Assembly: GCF_036850765.1 (NCBI RefSeq)
Contig: NC_089498.1
Span: forward strand, 72,084,305 to 72,148,304
From: Saccopteryx bilineata
Lineage: Eukaryota; Chordata; Mammalia; Chiroptera; Emballonuridae
Length of the DNA stretch: 64,000 nucleotides
Reading direction: 5' to 3'
Shown: piece by piece, positions 22,801 to 32,665 of the stretch
Numbering within the stretch: the first letter of the stretch is position 1
Layout: the number at the start of each line of letters is the position of its first letter
Program-made: the position numbers and the translations under genes
The notes under the pieces: model-generated
The model's input: the letters and a program-made list of their open reading frames with translations, nothing else
What the model was told of the DNA's origin: nothing
The model's database searches: none

Positions 22801-23705
22801 GCAACATGGAAGATGCCTTGGGGGGTGGTCAGCTTGAGTATGCAGAGAGAGGGATGGCCGGGGTCTATCGCCAGGGGCAGCAGGAGAAATGGAGGAAAGG
22901 GCAGGCATATCAGAAATGCTTAGGGGGAAAAATGAGAGGACCTAGTGATCTATGGGTCTCAATAGAAGGGGGAAAGGGGAATTCCAAGATGGCAACCAGG
23001 CTTATAGCTCGGGTAACAAAGCAGATGGTAGTGCCTTCAACAGAATTCTAAGGGAAGGCCATTTAGGAGGAAAAACAGGATGGATTTCGGATGTTGCACT
23101 TGAGGAACCTAGTAGGACATCCAGTGGAGATGACCCACAGGCAGTGCATATCTGAGAGTGTCACTCTGGAGCAAGACCTGTCTAGAGACAAAGATCTGAG
23201 AGCCATGAGCATCAGAATTCATGCTCACAAAGGGGGTGGGGTCACCCTTGTGTTCATGGGGATGCTTTAGGCTGCAATGAACAGAACACACATTTAAAAG
23301 TGGCTAAAACAAATAAAGGCATTTATTGATTTCACTTAATAAGTTTGGAGGTAGTCCTGGGCTTCTTCATCATCTCAATATGCCATTAGAGACCCAGATC
23401 TCTATAGGTTTTAGCTATGCCACTTCCCATAATAACGTGAAGACAGACAAGGCACCTAAAGGACTTGTCCTCCAGGGAAAGAGGGTAGAAAATGGTTAGT
23501 AGATGTGATGCGTGCCTTTGGCTGCATTAGGCAAGAAACAAGAAAGGGATAGGCTTAGAAAAAACTGTCAAGCAAGAATGAGTAAGAATTAATGTCTACC
23601 TCTTGTGGGCTTGGAATAGGCAACTGCTTCTTAGTCCTAAATGGGAAAAGGTAAAATTGAGAAATGCTTTCTGTTAGAAAGGCTAATGAAACCTTATCTT
23701 GTATA
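22801..23705. other. Intergenic, probable old repeats, unnamed
   Basis: The stretch 23270-23420 ('GGCTGCAATGAACAGAACAC', 'GGCATTTATTGATTTCAC') looks like an ancient dispersed repeat, but I cannot place its family. The rest shows nothing. Confidence 0.35.
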
Positions 23706-23709
23706 GACT

Positions 23710-24757
23710 TCTGCTTTGGGCTATGATAGAGTAGCAGAAACTGGACTGGCCCCCACCCACAAGAAACAAATAGAAAATTGGATAAAATATATGAAACATC
23801 TACTTTTAGATGCTGGATAACGAGCAGAACAAGATTGTGGTACCTGAGAAAAGAAAAACAAATAAGATGGAACTATATGATCAACCTGACTTTCTACTTA
23901 GAGGTATTTATAATTAGACCATGGCCTTGGGTCTTGGGTCTTGGGTCTTGGGTCTTGGGCCTTGGGCCTTGGAAGGCGTAAACCAAGCAGAGCATAGAGT
24001 TCTTATTGTTTTGAAGACATGGAGATCAGAATTCAGAGAACTCATGCAGCTGGGATTTGCAGAGCAGAATACTGGAGAGGAAGGAGCTACTTGTAATTAA
24101 TTGTATAGGAGTCCTTTTGAATCTTTGGCTGAATACTAAACTGTGCACATGTACGATGAGTCTTCATGAGTTTAGACGTAGAACAAATACTGGAAGTAGA
24201 ATATTTATTGAGGTGTTGTAAGCTTTACAACTCTCTGAGCTCAGAATTGAGAGATGTATAAGTTTAGGCCAGCTAGGTGTAGAGACCTCATTAAGCACCC
24301 AGAGTATGTAGTGAAAACTTCAGAAAGCCCACACCTTCAGAGTAGAGCTAATCTAGCAAACCCTAGAGTGAAGGCTGTTAGAGACTCATTCTGACAAAAC
24401 TTTAAAACAATCCTTGAAAGGATCAAGCTGATCTCTGAGTAAATTGGCAACACTAAACCCTCTTTAAAGAATGATTATTTAAAAAGCACTCAATAATGTA
24501 ATATTAAAAATGACCATGTTTTAATCAAATATCACTAGATATGAGAGGCAAAGACACTCATAACCAAGAGAAAAATATCAATCAATAAAAACTGACTCAG
24601 GCTTGACAGATGTGATGGAATTAGCAGACAAGAATTTTAAACAGCAATTAATTACAAGTAGATTCAAGTGTTTAAAGAAAAGCATAATTATAACAAGTGA
24701 TGAAACACATTTTTTAAAAGCACTAAATGGAACTTCAGAAACAATAAATACAGTAAG
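23710..24757 (+). mobile_element. Ancient L1/HAL1-type LINE relic, 5' part
   Basis: 'GAATTAGCAGACAAGAATTT', 'AAGTGTTTAAAGAAAAGCAT' and 'ACTAAATGGAACTTCAGAAA' follow the order of the ORF1-flanking region of old mammalian L1M/HAL1 elements on the plus strand. Stop codons and indels destroy the frame. The relic is interrupted at 24757 by a later repeat and resumes at about 25310. Confidence 0.6.
23925..23972. repeat. (CTTGGGT)n heptamer microsatellite
   Basis: About seven units of CTTGGGT, the last ones changed to CTTGGGC, inside the LINE relic. Confidence 0.9.
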
Positions 24758-24949
24758 ACAGTTAATTTTGTCAACTTGATTGGGCCACAGGAGCTACAGA
24801 TATCTGCTTAAACATTATTTCTGGGCATGTCTGTGAGAATGATTTCAGAGGAGATTAGTATTTGAATTGGTGGATTGAGTAAAGGAGATTGCCTTTCCCA
24901 ATGTGTATGGACATCATCCAACCCTTTAAGAGCCAAAAGAAGAGGAAGT

Positions 24950-24952
<3 letters not shown>

Positions 24953-25019
<67 letters not shown>
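24953..25019. repeat. (CT)n microsatellite
   Basis: About 30 CT units with one CTGT interruption near the right end. Confidence 0.95.
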
Positions 25020-25195
25020 GCCTTACTGTTGGAGCAAAGACTTCAGTCTCCTCCAGCCCTCGGACTGGGAACTTACACAATCAGCACTCCTGGGTCAGGT
25101 TGCTGGTTTTCCTTGCTTGCAAATGGCAGATCATGGGACATCTTTCTTCATAATAGCATGAACCAGTTTCTTATAATAAATCTTATGTTACATAG

Positions 25196-25221
25196 ATGAT
25201 GAATGGATAGATGGATGGATG

Positions 25222-25269
<48 letters not shown>

Positions 25270-25270
25270 T
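25196..25270. repeat. (GATG)n(GATA)n microsatellite
   Basis: A few GATG units followed by about 13 GATA units. Confidence 0.95.
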
Positions 25271-25308
25271 CCTTTTAGTTCTGTTTCTCTGGAAAACCCT
25301 AATACATA

Positions 25309-25740
25309 CAGTATATGAAATTTAAAAATCATGGGATAGGCTAAATAGCACATTAGACATGATGGAAAAAGATAAATGAACTTAAAGACAAGATAAACTG
25401 AAACACACACAGAGGAAAAATATCTGAGAAAAACACTAACAGAGCTCCAGTGACCTGTTAGACATTTGATCTCATATATGTGTAATTAGAATCTCAGAAA
25501 AAGAGTTGGGGGCATGTGACTATTTGAAAAAGATAATGACCAAACATTTTTCAAATATGATGAAAAATATAAACTCATAGACCCAAGAAACTCAATGAAT
25601 TTCAATCAGGATAAACACAAAGAAAACTATACCAAGGCAGCATCATAACCAAATTGTTAAGAGCTAGACTTGGAGAAGTGCTCTCCTATCTAAGGCTGAT
25701 AGACCCAATATATCTGTGACTATTACCCAGAATCTTAATG
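25309..25740 (+). mobile_element. Ancient L1/HAL1-type LINE relic, 3' part
   Basis: 'CAGAGCTCCAGTGACCTGTT', 'GTGTAATTAGAATCTCAGAA', 'AATATAAACTCATAGACCCA' and 'GGATAAACACAAAGAAAACT' continue the ORF1 region of the same old LINE begun at 23710, colinear and on the same strand. No intact frame remains. Confidence 0.65.
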
Positions 25741-25930
25741 GCTTGATGGAAGTAGGGGCCAATGGAGACACAGAGGAAAGAAATTCAACAAAGTTAAAAT
25801 GTATGTCTAAAATAAAAACTATAAATAACTCTATAGCTGGAGTCACCCAGAATAGATAAGAAGACTGCTATGTCTGTGAGTTGTACTACCAAAAAATCAG
25901 AAGCTTAGACTTAAAAAGTCTATAACTACT

Positions 25931-25945
25931 CAAGGTTTAACTCTT
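25931..25945. repeat. Left target-site duplication
   Basis: CAAGGTTTAACTCTT, repeated exactly at 26311-26325. Confidence 0.92.
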
Positions 25946-25960
25946 AATTTTTTTAAATTT

Positions 25961-25991
<31 letters not shown>

Positions 25992-26310
25992 TTTCAGAGA
26001 CAGTGAGTGAGTCAGAAAGAGGGATAGACAGGGACAGACAGACAGGAACGGAGAGAGATGAGAAGCATCAATCATTAGTTTTTCATTGCGCGTTGCAACA
26101 CCTTAGTTGTTCATTGATTGCTTTCTCATATGTGCCTTGACTGCAGGCCTTCAGCAGACCGAGTAATCCCTTGCTTGAGCCAGCGACCTTGGGTCCAAGT
26201 TGGTGAGCTTTGCTCAAACTGGATAAGTCTGCACTCAAGCTGGCGACCTCGGGGTCTCGAACCTGGGTCCTTCCGCATTCCAGTCCAATGCTCTATCCAC
26301 TGCGGTCAGG
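25946..26310 (-). mobile_element. tRNA-derived bat SINE, minus strand, longer variant
   Basis: Read on the minus strand, it opens with 'CCTGACCGCAGTGGATAGAG' followed by a B-box-like 'GGTTCGAGACCCC', and ends in an (AAAT)n tail, here (ATTT)n at about 25958-25994. It is the same family as the copy at 49298 but about 165 bp longer, with a partial repeat of the 'GCTTGAG/GACCTTGG' portion. A perfect 15-bp target duplication flanks it. Confidence 0.88.
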
Positions 26311-26325
26311 CAAGGTTTAACTCTT
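26311..26325. repeat. Right target-site duplication
   Basis: CAAGGTTTAACTCTT, identical to 25931-25945. Confidence 0.92.
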
Positions 26326-26865
26326 GAGCTTGCAAATTCTACAGTCAAGAAACAAGCTGAGAAGCTGCTCAACCCCCAAGAATGGCATATTTTCCAGTGG
26401 CCAAGGAAAATATGTGGCCATATATTGTGGCCAAGGAGGATAATGGAGGAGAAATGCACTTTCCTGAACAGCAGATGTTGCTCCAAGCATTATGTTTCAC
26501 ATCACATTTAAAAGAAAGAGGAGAGTCTCTCAGTAACCTCCCTCCTTTGCCAGGGAGAAAAACTTTTCTTTCTACACTCAGCAGACCACTTCTCAGGTCC
26601 CATGGCTCAGGCTTGGATCTCATGCTCATACTCTAGCTGCAAGGGAGGCTGACAAGCAGGTATCTGATATATTAAGCCTCAATTATGGGAGGCAAATTCT
26701 GGCAGCAGAAAATAAATAGGGGATGTGGGATGACTATTGGATAGGCAACCCATAATGTTTGCCCCAAGCCAGAAGTGTTGAGAGTGAGAAATGAGGACAT
26801 CTAGAGTGGAACCCTAGGGACCACCAACATTTCATGGAGCTCTATATAGAGGTCAAAAAAGGAAC
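26326..26865. other. Intergenic, no feature seen
   Basis: Nothing I can support. Confidence 0.35.
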
Positions 26866-26867
26866 TC

Positions 26868-27440
26868 TTAGTTTCTGAGTAACAAGTTGCCCCAAAATTT
26901 AGTAACTTAAAATAACAAACATTTATCATCTCTCACAATTTCTGAGGTCAGGAATCTGGAACAGCTTAGCTGGATGGTTCTGGCTTAGAGTCTCTCATGA
27001 GGATGTAGTTTAGCTGTTGGCTTGGGCTACATTATTTCAAGCCTTGATCTGGGCAGGAGGATCTATTTCCAAAAGACTCTCTCACATGGCTGTTGTTTGG
27101 AATACTCAGTTTCTCTCTGGCTATTGGCTGGAAGCATCGGTGGGACAACCAAGTGGGCTTCTCCACAGGCTGCCTGAAAGGCATCAATATATGGTGGCGA
27201 GCTTTTCCCAGAGTAAGTCATCCAAGAGAAAGACTGAGAAGAAGACCAAAATGGACACTGCATTATCTTTTCATATCCTAATCTCAGAAGTGACATACAA
27301 TCACTTCAGCCATATTCTATTGTCCACACTGTTGTACAATGTGGGAGATGACTATGCAAGGAAAATTCCACAGGGTGAGAATCTTTGGGGGCCATCTTGG
27401 AGATGGGCTACTAGAGAGGCCTTGGTGGAGAATAAAAAGA
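26868..27440. repeat. Old eutherian dispersed repeat (LTR-like), same kind as 20095
   Basis: 'GTTGCCCCAAAATTTAGTAA', 'CAATTTCTGAGGTCAGGAAT', 'CTCACATGGCTGTTGTTTGG', 'CTAATCTCAGAAGTGACATA' and 'GGGGCCATCTTGGAGATGGG' occur in the order of a common eutherian repeat, probably ERVL/MaLR-like. There is no open frame of note. Confidence 0.55.
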
Positions 27441-28166
27441 CAGCAAGAGATAAGAGGTTATAGCATAGATGCAAAGGAAGAGAGTTCCAGAAGAGAAGTG
27501 TCCATAGTTTTCAATACAGCAGTGAACACCAGTAGCTAAAGGTTGAGAAATGTCCATTGGATTTGTCAATCAGGGTAATTAAGGTCATTAAAAACAATTA
27601 ACTTTAGTTTACAGGGAATTGAAGTTTGAATGGGTGGTGAGTATTATTTGAAGAACAGCAGATATGGGCTACTTTTTTGAGAAAGTTGCATCAGGAGGGG
27701 AGAAAGGATATTTGAACAGAAGCTAGAGGGGGACATGGGAAGATTTTGTGTTTGGATGTGCGAAGCTTGAGTATGTTTTTAGGCAGAGGAGAAGCAGCCA
27801 GTGGACTGGGAGAGTGAAGATCCAAGAGAGGGGAAGATGACTGATGGGGCAGCCTCTTGGAGGAGGCAAGAGAACTGGAGGTCAAAGACACAGATGAGCA
27901 GTTGGCTTGGAACAGAAAGACATCTCATCTTCTCAGGCTGCAGTGAGGAAAGCCGGATGAGTGGCTGGCATGAGACCTGAGGGTGAGGGGGTGTGGAAAT
28001 TGAGAACTCATACCTGATGGCCTCAATTTTCTCAGAAAAAGTAGAAGGCAAGGTTGTAGTGAGTGGAAAGTGAACAATGATGTCAACTACCATGGTGATT
28101 GCTTATATACAGGGATGGGAAAAAATAAGTTTAGTATTGTGAGTACATGAAAATACAGAGTCTTTT
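27441..28166. other. Intergenic, no feature seen
   Basis: May contain diverged L2-like text around 27680-28090, but too weak to call. Confidence 0.3.
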
Positions 28167-28167
28167 C

Positions 28168-28252
28168 ATATTATATTATATTATATTATATTATATTATA
28201 TTATATTATATTATATTATATTATATTATATTAGTTATATTATATTATATTA
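28168..28252. repeat. (ATTAT)n pentanucleotide microsatellite
   Basis: About 16 units of TATAT/ATTAT with one TTAGT interruption near 28232. It is extremely AT-rich. Confidence 0.95.
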
Positions 28253-28253
28253 T

Positions 28254-30306
28254 TTGTACCTGTATGAAGGAAGGCTTGGAAACAGTTTGTTCTCATGGGC
28301 AGGGCAAGCTTTTTCTTTGTGATATCATTTCACTTTCTCTCAGCAAACTCATTTTTCATGGTTGGTAATGCCTTCAGACAGCACTTGTCTGAGCTACCAC
28401 AAGGTATAGATTACTGGATTGAAATGAAGAAGGGTGGGAGCCACCAGAACTCAGTGGATGTGAAGACTTATGACATCTCAATGAGGCAGGAATCTCTGAA
28501 GTCTCTTCAGACATTTCATCCAAGGGTCTGTCTCACCGTCAAACTTTTTTCACTCTCTGCTCCATTATCTTAGCAATGGGGAGTTCACTATCTCTGTAAG
28601 GAGAGTTTTCCATTTTTAGACAAATCCTTAGGTCTTTCCTTCAGCAGGGTTGAAGTCTGTTTCCCTGTGTCCCTCAGGTCTACATGGGGTCCCAGTGCAA
28701 GTCCTCCCACAAGTTCCTTCTGATTTGTTTCTCTTCTAGAATGAATCTTCCTTGTTTCCTCGCCCTTCCTCATCTAACAGGGTTTTCTGACCCCTCACCA
28801 GAACTGCCTTCTCCTCCAAATGTCTTCCATTTGGAGGAAAACAATGGTTCTCAGGATCCAGCTGTAACCCGGCCAAGTGGCTTTCTTCTGAGTGCTCAGA
28901 GCACTTAGAAGGGTGCCAGATTCAGCACTACCCAAGGCTGGTCGGTAATTAGTGGCAACTCTTTGGGGTAGGGGTAGGGGAGAGTCAGAGCCATAACTAC
29001 ACAAACAGTGGTGGCTTCAAAGTGGGACCCAGAGAGCTCTGGAGAATCTGAGAACAGAGGGGACCTAAGTCCTGTTACAGAGAGCCCTGGCAAGTGACAA
29101 GATCCCAAAGAAGAGAAATGGCTTCATGGAATGTTCCAGCAACAAGGTCTTAGCCAGCCTTGCAGGGATTTCTCACACACCAGAGTGGTCCTGAAGAACA
29201 GGACTCACCTGGTACTACTAAGAGTGGTAAGGGACTAGATGAGAGAGATCAGGGCCCTGCAAAGGGACAAACGTCATCTCCATTGCAACCTGCAGGGACC
29301 AAGGAACAGGGACAGTGATAGACATCACAATGACAATAAAGACTAGATTAAGCTTTCAGGAAATGAGATGCCACCATGAAAAAGGGAGTACCCTAAATTG
29401 GCTGTGATGATATCTCTACCACTGTGGCCAAATAAGGCCTTGACATAGAACGGGAGGGGCAAGCTGGTGAACTGAGGTTCATACCGAGTGCATGATGTTG
29501 TTCCCACTGTTGCAGTTTCCCCACCCCTGCACAAATGAGCTGGTTGGTTGACAGGGTCTTTGGCCGGAGGGAGCAGAAAAGACTAAGGACCCACATGGGG
29601 CCCTCTCACAGCTATAAGATGTGTGGGTCACAGCCAAGGAATGAAGAGAGAAGCAGAAGTCATGGGCCAGCATGGCAGAACGGGCTGGGGACAGGGCAGG
29701 CGAGACTCCAACCCTGCAGAGTGGGGGAAACTCTGCCACACCCCGCTCAGGAGCAGAGGCTAAGGGGCTCTGGGTGGGACCCCTGAGTGAGGAAGAGAGA
29801 AAGCTCAGAACTCAGAGGGCAGGGTACTGGGATGGAGGGAATGGGAAGAAGGGAAGGAGGGGTCAGGCCTCTTTTCCTCTTTCTCCTCTGGCTTCAGCTT
29901 CTCTGACATCCACTTCCCCCACCCGGGGCCATTTCTCCCAGGAGCAGCTGAGGCCAAGGGAACCTGGCATGTTTCCAAAGGAGCTGCTCTCAGGGAGGGC
30001 CCCCTCCTTTCCACAGGACAGAAAATGTTGCCCATCCCCCCCTTTACAGGGCCTTCCAGCCTGACCATCCAGTCTAGCCTCAACCTGCCTCACCCCCTGC
30101 AGTCTGTGCAAGGGGACTGTGGCTCAGGGGAGCTAGAAAGCACCTCACGTCTGCTCCTGCGAGTCAACCGGAAACCCTGGCTAGTGTCCTTATTCATTTT
30201 CTGCCTGGCTTGCCCTCTTCTACTTACAGGGTGGGGGCAATGATTTTGGTTCCAGACCCAGCTCGCTTCTCCTTTGCCTGTTTGCCCTGCAGAGAGACAA
30301 CTCAGG
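28254..30306. other. Intergenic, no gene supported
   Basis: About 2 kb with short overlapping open frames on both strands (up to 130 codons) and no recognised domain, splice pattern or repeat family. Confidence 0.4.
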
Positions 30307-30311
30307 GTCTC
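30307..30311. repeat. Left 5-bp target duplication of solo LTR 1
   Basis: GTCTC, repeated at 31015-31019. Confidence 0.8.
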
Positions 30312-31014
30312 TGTTGGGCAGATAAAATATATTATGCTCACTTTGTTAAAGATGGTGCTGCCCACGTGGAAGCTGTCACCCAGGTGATATTAATGTGTGT
30401 TGGGGGCGGGCTGTGGGCAGGCAGGATCCTTGTAGCCTGGGGCTTGGTTTTAGGACTAAGCCTTTCCCACCCTTTTTGATGTGGGGTGGTACAATCCCAT
30501 CATGCCCCAGATAAGTAATTTTGTTTTAGAGACTTCCCTATTTTGTATATATATTGGATTAAAGGTTTTGATTTCTACACTATAAAATGGGGGCAGACTG
30601 GGAGCTTGCTCTCTTGGTTCCTGAGATTAGCATTAGAGAGCAGAGCAGAGAAAGGCCATGTGGAGGAGGCCAGGAGAAGCAGCCAAGATGGCAGAGTGCT
30701 GAGTGAGAAGCCAGTTTGTGCAGAGTTTGTGCAGGGAGAAGGAAGGAGATGGGGAACAGAGGTGAATAAGTCTGGTGAGCTAGAAACCTTTGATTCTAGG
30801 AAACTCGGATAAGTCAGTAGCTTTGTGAGCACTGAATGTGAGTGGGTTTTGGAGCCCAGTGTGTGTTTTTACTTGCCTTCCGGGTGCAAGCTAGGATTAA
30901 AGATGATGGCCCATCAGTTTTTGGCTCTGTTGTTTCTTTACCGACTGTCCGAATCCAATGCGAACCCGCATGGGCCAGGCGGCTGTGATAGTGGCCGTGG
31001 CTTCTGGCTTTACA
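30312..31014 (+). mobile_element. Endogenous retrovirus solo LTR, copy 1 (703 bp)
   Basis: It begins TGTTGGGCAG and ends TACA, with the 5'-TG..CA-3' boundaries of a retroviral LTR and an exact 5-bp target duplication. An LTR of the same family lies at 50578-51284 with matching ends. U3 carries a TATA box, TATAAAA (30581-30587), followed by 'GGGAGCTTGCTCTCTTGG', a plausible start of R. ATTAAA at 30896-30901 is the likely polyadenylation signal. No internal viral sequence adjoins it, so LTR-LTR recombination has removed the provirus. Class is not assignable by eye; 5-bp duplications occur in several ERV classes. Confidence 0.88.
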
Positions 31015-31019
31015 GTCTC
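31015..31019. repeat. Right 5-bp target duplication of solo LTR 1
   Basis: GTCTC, identical to 30307-30311. Confidence 0.8.
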
Positions 31020-31229
31020 CAAGTAGAGGAGGAGCCAGCAGGGGATGCCAGTGGCCCTGCCGATCCATACCTCACACAGCTTGTGATTCAGCATTTGTAA
31101 ACATAGCCACTGGCTCCTGCAGCGCCTTGGGGGTTTGAGAAGGAGGCCCACGGATGGGCTTGGCCAGGCACATGTATTAGTGAACAACCTGCCCACCCAC
31201 ACGTAACAGCAGTGGTGGCAGACATGGTC

Positions 31230-31375
31230 TTACTGCATCTCACAGGCTGCCTCGTGAGGCAGGTGGGGCTGGTGGTGTTTCCACTTCGATGAGAAGAAAA
31301 CTGAAGCCCAGAGAGATGTCAAGGTCACACAGCCAGTAAACGGGAGACCAGTGCTCACCAAGTCCTTTGTGTGTC
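31230..31375 (-). repeat. MIR fragment
   Basis: 'GAAAACTGAAGCCCAGAGAG' followed by 'CAAGGTCACACAGCCAGTAA' is the minus-strand MIR core. Confidence 0.75.
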
Positions 31376-32190
31376 CTCCCTCCTCTCTGTCACCAGGAAA
31401 CAGTTCACAGGACTAGTTCCCAAATAGCTGCTCTTTAGCTCCTAGCCAACCGCATATCTAGATAAGGGTCTCTGCTCCCACCTGTGCTATGGAAGGCTTT
31501 TCCCCACATGTCTGAGCCTATTTTCCTGCCTTCATAAGCAAACGTCAAGAACTGTTTTCAATGCTGGAGAATCACTGTGGAGCCCTCGATTAGCCCTGTG
31601 GGCACTGACGTCCTGTTCAGTGTGCCTGTCCCCAGGAGTCTCGGCACTTCGGGGTGTGGGGGCGGTTTTACCATACACTCCTCATAGCAACTTTCAGTTA
31701 TTGTTTTATTTTTCTCTTTCTCCTAAAGGGGACTTGAAATAAACATGAGCTAATTGAAAGATATATTTGGAGGCATAAATGAGGTCTGTCTGTATGTCAG
31801 CGAGGACCGAAGGCCAGAGCACCCCCTCTTTCCATTCTCTTCCGTTCTCCCAGCTTCCCTCTCCCCAGCCATGCCAGCTGTCCCACGCTCAGCCTCGTGT
31901 GTGGGGAGTGAGCTCCTCTGCCCTGTCACACACAGCATGGACATAGTCCCCCGTCCTTGCTCCCCACCCCACCCTCTTCCAGATCCCTGCCAGCTCCTCT
32001 AGCTCCATCATTAACTGAACTGGACATACAGAACCACCCCAGAGGAGGCTTAGCCACACCCAGACTTGCTTTAGATGAGGAGATTCTGGACTTGGAGCCT
32101 ATGTTTTAATAGAATAGACTTTTGGAAATCCAGGAAAAGAATGGGTTTATTTTTGCATGTGGGAGGGTCTGGCATCATTGGGGTCCAGAG
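31376..32190. other. Intergenic, no feature seen
   Basis: No supported gene or named repeat. Confidence 0.35.
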
Positions 32191-32194
32191 GGAG

Positions 32195-32665
32195 CACTGT
32201 GGTAGTTAGTCTCTTACCTCCTGATATTCATACCTCTGGTAGTCCCCTCCTACATTGAATCAGGACTGTGACAAATGGAACACAATAGCAGTAATAGTAT
32301 GTGACTTCCAGGGGCAGATCATGTGAGGCATTGCAGACTCCACCTTGGTTTTAGGATCCCTTGCATTGTGGAAATCCAGCAGCCATGTCATGCGGATACT
32401 CAAGCAGCCTTTTGGAGACACCCACATGGAAAGGAACTGAGTTCTGTCACCAGAAGCCATTGAGCCACCTTGGAAGTGGATCCTCAAGCCCTCAGACAAA
32501 TGCAGCTCCAATCAACAGTTGACTACAAGCTAGACCTGCCTAGCCAACCCATTCCTGAATTCCTGAACCAAAGAAACTGTGGGAGACAATAGATGATTAT
32601 CGTTGCTTTAAGCCTCCAAGTTTTGCATGACCTGTCATGCAGTATTTGATCACTAATACATCATC
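32195..32665 (+). repeat. MLT1-like (MaLR) LTR relic
   Basis: It opens 'GTGGTAGTTAGTCTCTTACC'. It has 'GTATGTGACTTCCAGGGGCA' and 'AGAAGCCATTGAGCCACCTT' in the body, and ends 'TTGCTTTAAGCCTCCAAGTT'. This is the arrangement of MLT1-type LTRs, whose 3' part usually reads 'ttgttttaagccactaagttt'. It is an old, non-coding relic. Confidence 0.65.

Larger units (their letters stand above)
24758..25308. repeat. Old eutherian repeat inserted into the LINE relic
   Basis: It begins 'GTTAATTTTGTCAACTTGAT' and ends 'CTGGAAAACCCTAATACATA'. These are the ends of a very common eutherian element whose family I cannot name confidently. ATACAGTA occurs at both edges (just left of 24758 and near 25306), consistent with an 8-bp target duplication. 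It contains a CT microsatellite and a GATA/GATG microsatellite. Confidence 0.6.
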
